The notes: generated by a model not told the origin, from the sequence alone. 64,000 nucleotides of DNA from CAYTLW01 sp964438735 (GCA_964438735.1 CAYTLW010000030.1:1-64000), one strand, 5' to 3'. Numbered from the stretch's first letter, positions 1 to 12,091 are shown. A program made the numbers and translations.

Positions 1-269
1 TTCCCCTACTTCGCAGCCTCATCGATTCTGGGCGCACTCATTTGGATCTGCGCCCTGTTTTTTCCCTTGCATTTGAGACGGCAATGGCGATGATGGAGAT
101 GGCCGTTTAACCGGCCGTACGTAAGCAACCCGAGGGATCCCCCAGTCGAAAGACCGTTCTGAGGTACTCGTAGCCGGACATTAGAAGGCCCCCAGCCGAT
201 CCCCACCGCGTCGCAACAGCGCGGAGTCCGGTTGAGAGTTCGGAAAGAGGGCCCGGGATTGTCGAGGAG

Positions 270-296
270 CCCCCCGTCAGCATGCCTGGCGGGGGG
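270..296. repeat. Strong GC-rich hairpin
   Basis: Arms 270-280 (CCCCCCGTCAG) and 286-296 (CTGGCGGGGGG) pair over 11 positions with one G-U wobble around the five-base loop CATGC. No clear T-run follows on either strand, so a classical terminator is not demonstrated. It lies in a gene-free stretch. Confidence 0.5.
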
Positions 297-937
297 TTCC
301 CACCTTTTGGTTCGCCGAAAGCGTGGTGAGTCTTCGGCCACGAACAACCTCCGCCTTCGAATCCTGTGACCCACCACCCCTCCGTCTCGCGTTTGTGGGG
401 CGCGGCTGGCGGTCTCTGGGTGGCGTGTGGGCGGAAGCTCCGGGTGGACGATCGGGGCGCGGATGGCGGTGATTGTCCCCGTTGAAGTGGCCCACTGGTG
501 GCGAGCTCGCCCGGGTGACGTGACGTGCGCATCGAAGCGCCCGCCTGGTGGGATGAGCGATGAACGATGTATTGAGAGCCATTCGTTGCGCCGAAGCGGG
601 GATTTGAATGGGCCGCTCGGCCTCAAAACGCGCATTTCATCCCACCAATACCAAAGTGAACACCGATCACACCAGGCGTTGAGGGTGGTGGAGGATTCCA
701 TCCCACCACCGCAGTATAGCGTTTGCTGGGCAAGTTCTGGGCCGACTTCGCGCTTGGAAGAGGTGGGATGGCGATTCTGGCCGACTTCGCTCCTGGTCGA
801 AACCGGCGCCCGGTTGCAGGGCCGTGTTGCGGGGGGCGGATCTGGCGCTCGATCGGCATCAAGCGGGGTTTGGCGGAGCTGGCGGGGCCTAGACGATCGA
901 CAGGATCGGGTTGATGGACGATCGGGAAGCGGTGGTT

Positions 938-990
938 GTCGAAGATCCAGCGATCGATCGGCCCGATCTTCGACTCGACATTTGTCGAGT
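938..990 (-). terminator. Tandem inverted repeats downstream of the FAD oxidase gene
   Basis: Two structures lie 47-100 bases past the stop of the minus-strand oxidase gene. ACTCGACA-TT-TGTCGAGT at 973-990 is a perfect 8-bp inverted repeat. GTCGAAGATC (938-947) and GATCTTCGAC (965-974) form a perfect 10-bp inverted repeat around a palindromic CGATCGATCG. The two share bases 973-974. Position suggests 3'-end formation for the oxidase transcript, but there is no T-tract and a protein-binding operator is also possible. Confidence 0.35.
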
Positions 991-1036
991 TTGTCAGAAG
1001 TCGTTGAATGTCAAGCGGATGCGGGCTGAAGATTCG

Positions 1037-2446
1037 TCAAGTCTTTGGCTTGTTCGGCGCGACGATATTTCCGGGGGCGAAGATGCCGTCCGGGTCGAAG
1101 AATCGTTTCAGCCCGGCCAGGGCGGCGGTGAAACCTGGCGGCAGGTGCGGCGCGACGAGCTGTCGTTTGAGCTTGCCGATGCCGTGCTCGCTGACCGGCG
1201 ATCCGCCCGAGTCGACCACCCTGCCCATCTGTTCGGATAGGACGGCGAGGGCCGCTTTGCGCGAGTCTGCGTCCTGGCACAGGAGGTTCAGGTGGGGGTG
1301 ACCGTTGCCGATGTGACCGTATGCCCAGAGTCCCTCGAGGCCGAGCGGCTGAAGGGCCTGCTCGGTCCACTGGAGCAACGATTCCAGGTGCTCCAGCGGT
1401 ACGGACCAGTCGGTGCTGAGCTTGCCGCCGCCGTCGCTGTCGCGCAGGGCGGCGCCGCGGCGATTCATGGTGTCGGGCACTCGATGGCGCAGGGCCGCGA
1501 AGTGGGCGCGCTCCGGCGCGGTCTGGAAGAGCTGCACACCCTCGACGTCCGCTCCGACGCCGCCAAGGAGCTCGACGGCGCGCTCGAGGGCCTCGAAAGC
1601 GCCATCCTCGCCGCCCTGCCCTTCTGCCTCGATGTAGAGTGCGCCGGCCCGGGTCGAAGGCAGGGAGACGCCGCCTGCATGGGGGCGGAGGAGGTCGCAG
1701 CAGGCTCCGTCGAGCCATTCGATGCAGCGCAGATGCAGGTCTGGGCGCGCGTTGCGCAAGGCCACCGCGCCGTCGATCAGCTCGCTTCGGGTGCCGAACC
1801 CGATCAGCGCGCCCAGTCTTGCGGCCGCAGGCCGGCGAATGGCCAGCGTGGCGCCCAGGATCATGCCCAACGTGCCCTCTGAACCGACGACGAATCGCGT
1901 TGGATCCTGCACGGATGGCGGTCCCACAGCGCATTTATCCACGCCCGGACGGCGCAGGTGCAGCCGACGGCCGCGACCGTCGAGCAACTCGATGCCGCGG
2001 ACCCAGTCGTCGATGGCGCCGTAGCGATAGGAGGCCGCTCCGGAGGCGTTGGTGGCGATGGCGCCGCCGATGGTGCACTCGGCGGCGCTGGTGGGGTCTA
2101 CGGGCAGATCGAAACCTCGCCGTTGCAGGGCGTCTCGCAGGGCCTGCAGGCGTGTGCCTGGCGTCACGGTGACCGTCAGCGCGTCTGCATCCACGTCCGG
2201 CGGACGATCGAGCGCCGACAGGTCGACCAGGAGCCCGCCCTCGGGCACAGAGGCGCCCGTTGTGCTGGTCTGGCCGCCTACCGGGAGCACGCTCATGTTG
2301 TGGGCGCGGGCCCACGTAAGCGCCTCGAGCGCGTCGGCCTCGTCCCGAATCCGGACTGCCGCGTCGGCGCGCCCGACGAGGCCCGAAACATCCTGGCTGC
2401 AGGCGTCCAGGGTCGCTTCATCGTTGCGAATCTGGCTCATACTCAA
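1037..2446 (-). CDS. FAD-binding oxidoreductase (GlcD / D-lactate dehydrogenase family)
   Basis: A 469-residue flavoprotein of the vanillyl-alcohol-oxidase/PCMH superfamily, which oxidises 2-hydroxy acids such as D-lactate or glycolate. The FAD-binding half covers about residues 28-205, with the motif TIGGAIATNASGAASYRYGA at 125-144. The C-terminal FAD-oxidase half carries HIGNGHPHLNLL from residue 378 and SEHGIG near 420, then the family-typical ending FFDPDGIFAPGNIV. Length fits a single-subunit GlcD/DLD enzyme. There is no signal peptide and no Fe-S domain, so it is probably cytoplasmic or membrane-peripheral. It is divergent from the aldehyde dehydrogenase gene, with starts about 140 bases apart. 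The exact substrate cannot be read from sequence; alkyldihydroxyacetonephosphate synthase is a less likely relative. Confidence 0.9.
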   Translation of the reverse strand: MSMSQIRNDEATLDACSQDVSGLVGRADAAVRIRDEADALEALTWARAHNMSVLPVGGQTSTTGASVPEGGLLVDLSALDRPPDVDADALTVTVTPGTRLQALRDALQRRGFDLPVDPTSAAECTIGGAIATNASGAASYRYGAIDDWVRGIELLDGRGRRLHLRRPGVDKCAVGPPSVQDPTRFVVGSEGTLGMILGATLAIRRPAAARLGALIGFGTRSELIDGAVALRNARPDLHLRCIEWLDGACCDLLRPHAGGVSLPSTRAGALYIEAEGQGGEDGAFEALERAVELLGGVGADVEGVQLFQTAPERAHFAALRHRVPDTMNRRGAALRDSDGGGKLSTDWSVPLEHLESLLQWTEQALQPLGLEGLWAYGHIGNGHPHLNLLCQDADSRKAALAVLSEQMGRVVDSGGSPVSEHGIGKLKRQLVAPHLPPGFTAALAGLKRFFDPDGIFAPGNIVAPNKPKT

Positions 2447-2577
2447 GTGGAATCCTCCCTCAGCGGGGCGCCAAGCCTACCTCCCCCGGGGCGAATGTGG
2501 CCACTATCGGCGTGGTTGCCGGGCGTTGCCTTGCTCGATGTCACCTCGTTGTCGACACTTCCGCGACTTTGCAGAAC

Positions 2578-2582
2578 AGGAG
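2578..2582 (+). promoter_or_regulatory. Ribosome binding site fixing the aldehyde dehydrogenase start
   Basis: AGGAG lies five bases before ATG 2588. This sets the start well inside a longer open frame beginning at 1958, whose first 210 codons are antisense to the FAD oxidase gene. Confidence 0.7.
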
Positions 2583-2587
2583 CACCC

Positions 2588-3952
2588 ATGGACATCCCGG
2601 CCCTGGTCAACAACCTGCACGCCACCTTCGAGGCGGGTCGCACCCGCCCGCTGGAGTGGCGTACGGCCCAGCTGCGAGCGCTCCGGCGCTTGATGGTGGA
2701 GAATAGCGACGAGATCTGCGCCGCAATCGACAGGGATATGGGCCGTCCGCGGTTGGAGGCCTGGGCCATCGAGATCGGCCTGGTGATCGCCGAGATCGAC
2801 CACGCCTTGCAGCACATCAACAGTTGGGTCCGCGATCGCAAGGTGAGTTCGCCGATGGTGAACTTCCCTTCCAGCTCCTGGGTGCAGCCCGATCCCCGTG
2901 GTGTGGTGCTGATCATCGCGCCCTGGAACTACCCGTTACAACTGCTGATGCTGCCGTTGATCCCGGCGATTTCCGCCGGCAATTGCGCGGTGCTGAAGCC
3001 CTCCGAGGTCAGCGCAGCGACCTCGAAGCTCGTGGCTCGTCTGGTGCCCCAGTACATGGACACCTCGACCATCACGGTCGTGGAAGGCGCGGTGCCGGAG
3101 ACCACCGAGCTGCTGGCCCAGCGTTTCGACCACATCTTCTTCACCGGCGGGCCCGCGGTCGGCCGCATCGTGATGCAGGCGGCGGTGCCGAACCTGACCC
3201 CGGTGACCCTGGAGTTGGGCGGCAAGAGCCCGTGCTACGTGTCGGCGGATGCGGACCTGAAGGTGGCCGCGCGTCGCATCTGTTGGGGCAAATTCCTCAA
3301 CGCAGGACAGACCTGCGTGGCGCCCGACTACGCCCTGGTGGATCGGCAGGTCGTCGAGCCGCTGCTGCGCTACATGAAGAAGATGGTCGCCGAGTTCTTT
3401 GGCAGCGAGCCCCGCAACAGCCCGGATTTCGGCCGGATCATCAACGAGAATCACCACCGACGCCTGGTCGCGTTGCTGGACAGCGGCGCCACCGTCGTGG
3501 GCGGCGATCACGACGAGTCCGAGCGCTACCTGGCGCCGACCATCCTCCGCGACGTCGGACAGGACAGCCCGATCATGCAGGAGGAGGTCTTTGGTCCCAT
3601 CCTGCCGGTGATCGAGGTGGACTCGGCGAGTGCGGCGATCTCGTTCATCAATCGGCGGGAGCGACCGCTGGCCCTCTACATCTTCAGCGACAGCGAACAG
3701 GTGCAGGAGCAGGTGCTGCGGAGCACCATCTCCGGCGGCGTCAGCATCAATGACGTGATGTCCCATGCGGGCGTGCCGGAGTTGCCCTTCGGCGGCGTCG
3801 GCAACAGCGGCATGGGCGCCTATCACGGCCGCTATGGCTTCAACGTGTTCAGCCACGCCAAGGCGGTGGTCAAGCGAAGCACGGCCATCGACGTGAAGCT
3901 CCGCTACGCGCCCTACAAGGGCAAGTTGAAGTGGCTCAAGCTGGCGTTCTGA
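2588..3952 (+). CDS. Aldehyde dehydrogenase, class 3-like
   Basis: A 454-residue NAD(P)-dependent aldehyde dehydrogenase. Visible hallmarks are IIAPWNYPLQLLMLPLIPA (N169-type motif near 109-127), FFTGG near 184-188 (nucleotide binding), LELGGKSP with the general-base Glu at 209, and NAGQTCVAPDY with the catalytic Cys at 243. The late motif is LPFGGVGNSGMGAYHG. The short length and the C-terminal extension after SHAKAVV resemble ALDH3 and coniferyl-aldehyde dehydrogenases, which oxidise medium to long-chain or aromatic aldehydes. The extension is basic and hydrophobic and may promote membrane association, as in ALDH3A2-type enzymes. The start is set by AGGAG at 2578-2582. Substrate is inferred only at family level. 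Confidence 0.93.
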   Translation: MDIPALVNNLHATFEAGRTRPLEWRTAQLRALRRLMVENSDEICAAIDRDMGRPRLEAWAIEIGLVIAEIDHALQHINSWVRDRKVSSPMVNFPSSSWVQPDPRGVVLIIAPWNYPLQLLMLPLIPAISAGNCAVLKPSEVSAATSKLVARLVPQYMDTSTITVVEGAVPETTELLAQRFDHIFFTGGPAVGRIVMQAAVPNLTPVTLELGGKSPCYVSADADLKVAARRICWGKFLNAGQTCVAPDYALVDRQVVEPLLRYMKKMVAEFFGSEPRNSPDFGRIINENHHRRLVALLDSGATVVGGDHDESERYLAPTILRDVGQDSPIMQEEVFGPILPVIEVDSASAAISFINRRERPLALYIFSDSEQVQEQVLRSTISGGVSINDVMSHAGVPELPFGGVGNSGMGAYHGRYGFNVFSHAKAVVKRSTAIDVKLRYAPYKGKLKWLKLAF

Positions 3953-3997
3953 GTGTTTGCAGGGCCTTATCGGCTGGTCGGTCGCCCTGCCCGGCCG

Positions 3998-4615
3998 TCA
4001 ATCTGATTCGCCGCTTGCTGCCTCGCGTCGTGTCGCCTCGCGTCTTGCAGACTCCCTGAAGAGCGCGATCAAGACCAACGCGTGGTCGATGCGGCCGTCA
4101 GCGACCATGGCCATGGCCTCGTCGAAAGGCAGGGTGACCAGGCGGCAGAACTCCGTCGTATCGAAACTCGTCTCGGCGACCCGTCGGGCGCCCAGGGCGA
4201 GCCAGCTGTAGCAGCGGTTGTCCTGGATGGCGGGGTTGGGCAGGCAGGAGTCCAGCGGCACCCAGCTGTCAGCGGCGTAGCCCGTCTCCTCCAACAGCTC
4301 GCGGGCGGCGGCCTGCTGGCTGTTCTCGCCGGCGTCGACCAGGCCGCCGGGCACCTCGAGCGTGTTGTCATCGATGCCGGCGCGCCACTGCTCGACCAAC
4401 AGGACGTGATCGTCGTCCGTCAACGCGACCACGTTGACGAAGTCGGCAGTCTCCATGAAGAAGAAGTCGTGCTCGGCGGGACCGCTGCCAGGGTCGTTGG
4501 CGGCCCGCTCACATCGGCGACGCTGCAGTCTGAAGATTCTGCAGTCCTGCAGGGTTGAGATCTCTTTGGTTACCCAACGCGGCACATCCATCTGGCGCCC
4601 TGCCCTGGCTGACAT
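3998..4615 (-). CDS. Nudix hydrolase, ADP-ribose pyrophosphatase-like
   Basis: A 205-residue protein with a complete Nudix box at about 91-113, with the order G-x5-E-x7-REL-x-EE-x-G seen as GLVDAGE followed by RELLEETGY. The preceding LEVPGG is typical of ADP-sugar hydrolases, which split ADP-ribose and similar nucleoside diphosphate derivatives. The ATG directly abuts the aconitase TGA (4616-4618), so the two genes are probably co-transcribed and translationally coupled. An alternative start at codon 9 (4591) is equally plausible because neither has a strong Shine-Dalgarno. The basic C-terminal tail (RESARREATRREAASGE) is low-complexity and unlike the core family. Confidence 0.88.
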   Translation of the reverse strand: MSARAGRQMDVPRWVTKEISTLQDCRIFRLQRRRCERAANDPGSGPAEHDFFFMETADFVNVVALTDDDHVLLVEQWRAGIDDNTLEVPGGLVDAGENSQQAAARELLEETGYAADSWVPLDSCLPNPAIQDNRCYSWLALGARRVAETSFDTTEFCRLVTLPFDEAMAMVADGRIDHALVLIALFRESARREATRREAASGESD

Positions 4616-7306
<2,691 letters not shown>

Positions 7307-7467
7307 GCGGCGTCTCCTGGGCTTGGGCGGTTGCCGGCGGGGTTCATGGCAACAATGGGGCCGAAGGTCAAGGTAGGATCGCCGACGGTGGTTGCTCGGG
7401 GCGGCCATTTCCTGGCCGACAGGCCCTCGTCGGGCAAGATGGGATTCAAGCTGACCGCGGAGCCCGC

Positions 7468-8772
7468 GTGACCCGCCCCTCCATCTGGAAATCCATCGCC
7501 AATCACCGGATGCTGGTGTGCATCTTCTGTGGTTTTGCGTCGGGGATGCCGCTCTTTGTGCTCTATCAGTTGATCCCCGCCTGGCTGCGCGATGTCGGCG
7601 TCGATCTCAAGACCATCGGCCTGTTCTCGCTGGTGGGCTTCCCCTACACCTGGAAGTTTGTCTGGTCGCCGGTATTGGACCGCTACGTCCCGCCCTTCCT
7701 GGGCCGTCGACGCGGCTGGGCGCTGCTCACCCAGATCGCCTTGTTGATCACCCTGGCCATGTTCGGGACCCTGGATCCCACCGAGGAGATCTGGGCCGTG
7801 GCGGCTGTGGTCTTCATGGTCGCTCTGTTCAGCGCCAGCCAGGACATCGTGCTCGACGCCCATCGCCGCGAGCTGCTGCCCGACGAGGAGCTGGGCATCG
7901 GCAACAGCATGTTCGTCAACGCCTATCGCCTGTCGTCCCTGGTGCCGGGCGCGCTGGCGCTGATCCTGGCCGACCGCATGCCCTGGTCGCAGGTGCACAT
8001 GATCGTGGCCTCGTTCATGACCGTGGGCGTGATCACGACCTTGTTGATGCCCGAACCGACCGTGGAGGGGGGCGCGCCGCGCTCGTTCCGCGATGCGGTG
8101 GTGGAGCCCTTCCGGGAGTTCTTCGGCCGCGGCACGTTGAGCTCCGCCGGGGCCGTGCTGGCCTTCATGCTGCTCTACAAGCTCGGCGACAGCATGGCCA
8201 CCGCCCTGGTGACGCCCTTCTACCTGGACCTGGGCTTCACCAAGACGCAGATCGGTACGGTGGCCAAGGTGGCCTCGCTCTGGGCGGCGGTCGCAGGGGC
8301 GACCATCGGTGGCGTGATCATGATCCGCCTGGGGATCAATCGCTCACTGTGGTGCTTCGGCGTGGTGCAGCTGGTGACCATCCTGGGTTTTGCGGCGCTG
8401 GCCGAGATCGGGCCCGATGTGAACGCCCTCTTTGTCGTGGTCAGCGGCGAGTACCTGGGCGTGGGGCTGGGCACTGCGGCCTTTGTGGCCTACATCGCGC
8501 GCACTTGCGATCGTCGCTATACGGCCACGCAATTCGCCCTGCTGACCAGTCTGATGGGCATCCCGCGCACCTTCGCCAACTCCACGACCGGTTTCATCGT
8601 CGAAGGCGTGGGATGGACGAATTTCTTCCTCTTCTGCACCGTCATCGCCGTGCCGGGCATGATCCTGCTCCACTGGGTCGCGCCGTGGAATGGCGATCAG
8701 ACGCCAGACGTTGAGTCCGAGGGCGACGGGATCGAGGCAGACGGCGAAGCGATCGAGGCAGAGGGCGTGTGA
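7468..8772 (+). CDS. MFS transporter, AmpG-like permease
   Basis: A 434-residue integral membrane protein with about 12 predicted transmembrane segments. The N-terminal half resembles AmpG-type muropeptide permeases: FCGFASGMPLFVLYQLIPAW, then KFVWSPVLDRY, then SASQDIVLDAHRRELL. AmpG imports anhydro-muropeptides for cell-wall recycling; a related substrate is inferred but not shown. Translation starts at GTG 7468, with GGAG a few bases before it. The C-terminal tail is short, acidic and repetitive (GIEADGEAIEAEG). The downstream CsgG-like gene begins 37 bases later, so the two may be co-transcribed. Confidence 0.85.
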   Translation: MTRPSIWKSIANHRMLVCIFCGFASGMPLFVLYQLIPAWLRDVGVDLKTIGLFSLVGFPYTWKFVWSPVLDRYVPPFLGRRRGWALLTQIALLITLAMFGTLDPTEEIWAVAAVVFMVALFSASQDIVLDAHRRELLPDEELGIGNSMFVNAYRLSSLVPGALALILADRMPWSQVHMIVASFMTVGVITTLLMPEPTVEGGAPRSFRDAVVEPFREFFGRGTLSSAGAVLAFMLLYKLGDSMATALVTPFYLDLGFTKTQIGTVAKVASLWAAVAGATIGGVIMIRLGINRSLWCFGVVQLVTILGFAALAEIGPDVNALFVVVSGEYLGVGLGTAAFVAYIARTCDRRYTATQFALLTSLMGIPRTFANSTTGFIVEGVGWTNFFLFCTVIAVPGMILLHWVAPWNGDQTPDVESEGDGIEADGEAIEAEGV

Positions 8773-8809
8773 TATGCTCCGGCCTCGCCGATCCGGCAGG
8801 AGGCCAGAC

Positions 8810-9562
8810 ATGGGCAGCAGGTTCCTCAACATCTTGATCGGATTCGTGATCACCGCATCGTTGGCGCTGTCGTCGACCGCGCTGAGCGCCGACAAACGAG
8901 CGGCTGGCAAGGCAGTGGATAAGCGCCCAACCGTGGCCGTTCTCTACTTCGATTACACGGGCAAGGACGCCGAGCTGGCCGTGTTGAAGAAGGGCCTGGC
9001 GCAGATGTTCATCTCCGATCTGTCGGCCCTCGAGCAGGTGCGCATCGTGGAGCGCGATCGGCTGCAGGAGATCATCGCCGAGTTGAAGCTCCAGCAGAGC
9101 AAACGCATCGATCCCAAGACCGCAGGACGCATCGGCAAGCTGCTGGGCGCCCGCTTCATGGTCCTGGGCGGCTACTTCGCCATGATGGGCACGCTGCGCA
9201 TCGACGCCCGTGTGGTGGAGGTGGAGACCGGTCGGGTGATCAAGTCCGTGGGCGCCAACGGCAAGCAGGATGAGTTCATCGTCATCGAGCAGAAGGTCAG
9301 CGGCGGCGTTGCGGCCATCCTGCAGGGCGCCCTGCCCCCCAGCAAGGCCGCCAAGCGGCGAAAGGCCCGCCCCCAGTCGCGAAGTCGCCGGGTGACGCCG
9401 CCCAAGAAGCTGCATACCCGCACCGCGGTGCGCTACGCCAAGGCGCTGGACGCCAAGGATCGCGGCGACAAGAAGACCGCGCGTCGCGAACTGGAGAAGG
9501 TGGTCAAGGCGCGGCCGGACTTCCGCCTGGCGCAATTGGACCTGTCTTCCATGGTTCAGTAG
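8810..9562 (+). CDS. CsgG-family domain protein, exported
   Basis: A 250-residue protein with an N-terminal signal sequence (FLNILIGFVITASLALSSTALSA) followed by a CsgG/HfaB/FlgO-like domain at about 45-165. Core motifs are VAVLYFDYTG, VERDRLQEIIAELKLQQSK, GKLLGARFMVLGGYF and LRIDARVVEVETGRV. Family members assemble in or at the outer membrane. The tail is basic (KAAKRRKARPQSRSRR) and ends in a TPR-like helical repeat (ALDAKDRGDKKTARRELEKV). AGGAGG at 8798-8803 precedes ATG 8810. The domain is clearly paralogous to residues ~45-185 of the giant protein at 12092-16879, across the kinase gene. No lipobox is seen, so it is probably periplasmic rather than a lipoprotein. Confidence 0.82.
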   Translation: MGSRFLNILIGFVITASLALSSTALSADKRAAGKAVDKRPTVAVLYFDYTGKDAELAVLKKGLAQMFISDLSALEQVRIVERDRLQEIIAELKLQQSKRIDPKTAGRIGKLLGARFMVLGGYFAMMGTLRIDARVVEVETGRVIKSVGANGKQDEFIVIEQKVSGGVAAILQGALPPSKAAKRRKARPQSRSRRVTPPKKLHTRTAVRYAKALDAKDRGDKKTARRELEKVVKARPDFRLAQLDLSSMVQ

Positions 9563-9579
9563 CCGCGCGGAAGCGCGGC
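9562..9579. terminator. Hairpin between convergent genes
   Basis: GCCGCGC (9562-9568), loop GGAA, GCGCGGC (9573-9579) is a perfect 7-bp stem with a GNRA tetraloop. It begins at the last base of the upstream stop codon. It sits between the convergent CsgG-like and kinase genes, where a bidirectional terminator is expected. There is no T-run on either side. Confidence 0.45.
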
Positions 9580-9619
9580 ACCCGCACCCGCACTCACACC
9601 CGCTCTCAGATCTTGGGAC

Positions 9620-11998
9620 TCAAGGTGTCGGACACAGCTTCGCAGCCGCTTTATGCCCCAACTTCGCCGCCTTGCACCAGGCTTTCTCAGCCTCTTCCTG
9701 CTGATTTTTGCCTGCATAGGCGCCGCCCAGCAGGTACCAGCCCAGCTTGTGGTCATGCTGCTTACCGGTCAGTCGCTCGAGGTCTGCGATGGCTTCGGCA
9801 TGCTTGCCGAGCATCAACTGCGCCTGGCCGCGCGCCAACGTCGCCTGGTCGTGTTCGGCGTCGTCCTTCAACACCTGGTCGAAGTGCGCAACGGCGCCAG
9901 CCGGGTCTTTGGCGGTCAATGTGGCGATGCCCAGGTTGTAGCGCGCCCGGGTAAACGCCGGATCGTGCTTCAGCGCGCGCTCAAAGTACTTCGCGGCCGC
10001 CTCGCCTCGGCCGCCCAGCAGGTGCACACGGCCGACGATCTCATGCGGCAACCCCCAGGTCGGGCAGGATTTCGCCGCCTCGCTGGCCCCGCCTTCGATG
10101 GTCGGGTCTGAGCCCTTGCCGCTGAACAGCAGCGCCTTGGCCAGAGCCGTGGCCACCTCCGGTGCTGCGCCGTGAGTGGCCGTCACCTCGCGAATCAGCG
10201 CCAACGCCTGCGCGTCCTGCGGGCGAATGCCTCGCGGCCGTCCATCCACCAGCAGCTTGCGCGCCTTCGCCAGCGTTTGCGCCGCGGCCACGTCCTTCAA
10301 CTGGCACTTGGGCGGGGCGACCGGGTCGCCGGCGGCCCTGGCCAGTGCGGCCAGCTCCTCGCGTACCGGCGCCAGGTCGGCCGGTGGCTCGGCAGGCGGC
10401 TTCGCTGGCTCCGCTTCTACCGCTGGAACGGCTTCGGCGGCTTGGTCTGGAGCCCCAACGGGGTCCTTCTTGGCCCCGTCCATGGCCAGCCAGGCGCCAA
10501 TTCCGCCGAGCAGCACGACGGCGCCGATGGCCGGTAGCAGCCAGGACTTGCCCCCGCCCGAGTCCTTGTCCTGACCGGTGACCACGGTCTTGGGGCCGGG
10601 CAGTTCAACCTCTTCGGTGGCCTGTGGATCCGACGCCAGGGGTGCGCCCGCGGTCGGCCCGTCGATGTCGGCGACGTTCACGCCGTCCGAATCGTCCGCG
10701 GTCACCACCGCCACCTGGGATGGCGGAGAGGGCCGTACGTGTACCGGCGGCGACGAGACGCGGGCCGCGGCCCTGGCTTCGGCAGAGGGACCCGCTGGCA
10801 GGGTCGACGCGCCGGCGACGATGGTCTCCGCAGTCTCCATGCCGCCGACGGCGTCGTCGGTCTGAAAAGTGAGCGGACTCAGCACATCCGCCGCCATGGT
10901 CTCGGCGGTGTCCAAGCCCTCGTCGCCCATGGAGATGGGCCCCACGCCGACCACCGTCTCGCCCAGCGCGTCGGCGCCATCATCGACCGTGATCGACTCC
11001 TGCACGGTGGCGATCAGGCTCTGCGGGTCGGCGTGACCGGCACGGGCCCGGGCCATGGCCTCGGGATCGTCGGCCAGGCGAGAGACGATGGGCGCCTGCC
11101 CCGTGTCCCCGTCCCAGCGGGTGTCGCCTTCGCTGACCCGTTGCAGGGCACGGACCACGTCGTCGGTCGTCTGCGGCCGGTCGTCGGGCGACTTGGCCAA
11201 CATCTTGCGGATCAATGCGTCCAGGCGGGCAGGCAGCCGACCGCCGGCCACCTCATTGGGCGGCTTGGGCTCCTGCTGAGCGTGCATGAACAGGACTCGC
11301 ACCGGCTGCGCGTCGGTAAACGGAGGCACGCCCGTGGCCATCTGGTACATCAATACGCCCAGAGCGTAGATGTCGGCTCGATGATCCACCGGCCGACCCA
11401 GGGCCTGCTCCGGTGACATGTACAGCGGCGTGCCGATGAGGGTGCCCGTCTTGGTCAGCTGAGGCGTCTCATCGGGCTCGTTGCCGGCGGCGAAGCGAGC
11501 GATGCCGAAGTCGAGCACCTTGACCACATCATGCTCGCCGTAACGGTCGAGCAGCATGATGTTTTCGGGTTTGAGATCCCGATGCACGATGCCTTCGCTG
11601 TGGGCGGCGCCGAGGGCGCGGGCGATCTGTTCGGCGATGCGCAGCTGCCGGGCGGTGTTGAATGCACCGCGCTCGCGCAGGGCGGCGTGCAGGGTGCGGC
11701 CGTCGAGCAGCTCCATGGCCAGAAAGAGGCGGCCATCATCGGCGCGGCCGAAGTCGTAGACGCGGATCGTGCAGGCGTGCTCGACCTTGGAGGTGGCTTG
11801 CATCTCGCGATGGAAGCGCTGAACCGCCGAGTCACTGGCGCTCATGTCGGGGTTGAGCACCTTGAGCGCGACCTCTCGATTCATCGACAGCTGGGTGGCC
11901 GTGTAGACGCAGCCCATGCCGCCAGCGCCGAGCAGCCTCTCGATGCGGTAGCGGCCGGCGAAGGTGGTGCCGAGCAAGGGGTCGGCAGGCTGGTTCAT
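9620..11998 (-). CDS. Membrane Ser/Thr protein kinase with periplasmic TPR tail
   Basis: A 792-residue PknB-type kinase. The cytoplasmic kinase domain covers about residues 15-280. It shows the glycine loop LLGAGGMGCVY, VALKVL with the ATP-binding Lys, HRDLKPEN, DFGIAR and GTPLYMSPEQ, so it looks catalytically complete. A long Pro/Ala/acidic linker follows. One transmembrane segment (WLLPAIGAVVLLGGIGAWLAM) lies near 480-500. Beyond it are about 290 residues with at least four TPR-like repeats and several Cys, expected outside the inner membrane. TPRs mediate protein contacts, so a sensor role for the tail is inferred. It lies head-to-tail downstream of the giant CsgG/FGE gene on the same strand with a 93-base gap. 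Confidence 0.92.
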   Translation of the reverse strand: MNQPADPLLGTTFAGRYRIERLLGAGGMGCVYTATQLSMNREVALKVLNPDMSASDSAVQRFHREMQATSKVEHACTIRVYDFGRADDGRLFLAMELLDGRTLHAALRERGAFNTARQLRIAEQIARALGAAHSEGIVHRDLKPENIMLLDRYGEHDVVKVLDFGIARFAAGNEPDETPQLTKTGTLIGTPLYMSPEQALGRPVDHRADIYALGVLMYQMATGVPPFTDAQPVRVLFMHAQQEPKPPNEVAGGRLPARLDALIRKMLAKSPDDRPQTTDDVVRALQRVSEGDTRWDGDTGQAPIVSRLADDPEAMARARAGHADPQSLIATVQESITVDDGADALGETVVGVGPISMGDEGLDTAETMAADVLSPLTFQTDDAVGGMETAETIVAGASTLPAGPSAEARAAARVSSPPVHVRPSPPSQVAVVTADDSDGVNVADIDGPTAGAPLASDPQATEEVELPGPKTVVTGQDKDSGGGKSWLLPAIGAVVLLGGIGAWLAMDGAKKDPVGAPDQAAEAVPAVEAEPAKPPAEPPADLAPVREELAALARAAGDPVAPPKCQLKDVAAAQTLAKARKLLVDGRPRGIRPQDAQALALIREVTATHGAAPEVATALAKALLFSGKGSDPTIEGGASEAAKSCPTWGLPHEIVGRVHLLGGRGEAAAKYFERALKHDPAFTRARYNLGIATLTAKDPAGAVAHFDQVLKDDAEHDQATLARGQAQLMLGKHAEAIADLERLTGKQHDHKLGWYLLGGAYAGKNQQEEAEKAWCKAAKLGHKAAAKLCPTP

Positions 11999-12091
11999 GG
12001 CGATTCCGGGCTCACGGGCAGACGGGGGGTCTCCGAGGTTGCCACAGGGGACTGGATCTTGGAATCGGCCGGGCGCCGAGTTGCCAGGGCC

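Larger units (their letters stand above)
1..1036. other. Non-coding or decayed stretch, no convincing gene
   Basis: No reading frame here gives a protein with a recognisable fold, start context or the codon pattern of the neighbouring genes. Several ORFs overlap on both strands and look like chance translations. What can be seen are structured and repeated bits: strong inverted repeats at 270-296 and 938-990, the short repeat ATCCCACC (either strand) near 548, 640, 700 and 765, and the repeat GCCGACTTCGC at 741-751 and 780-790. This may be a decayed gene or an intergenic island. I cannot say which. Confidence 0.5.

Noticed and set aside
340..380. tRNA-like TTCGAATCC followed by CCACCA
   Set aside because: Flanking bases do not pair as a T-arm or acceptor stem, so no cloverleaf can be built.
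6..701. 231-residue minus-strand open frame at the left edge
   Set aside because: No start context or recognisable domain. A group II intron-like look around GTACGGCC on the minus strand was considered, but no domain V structure or maturase motif could be drawn.
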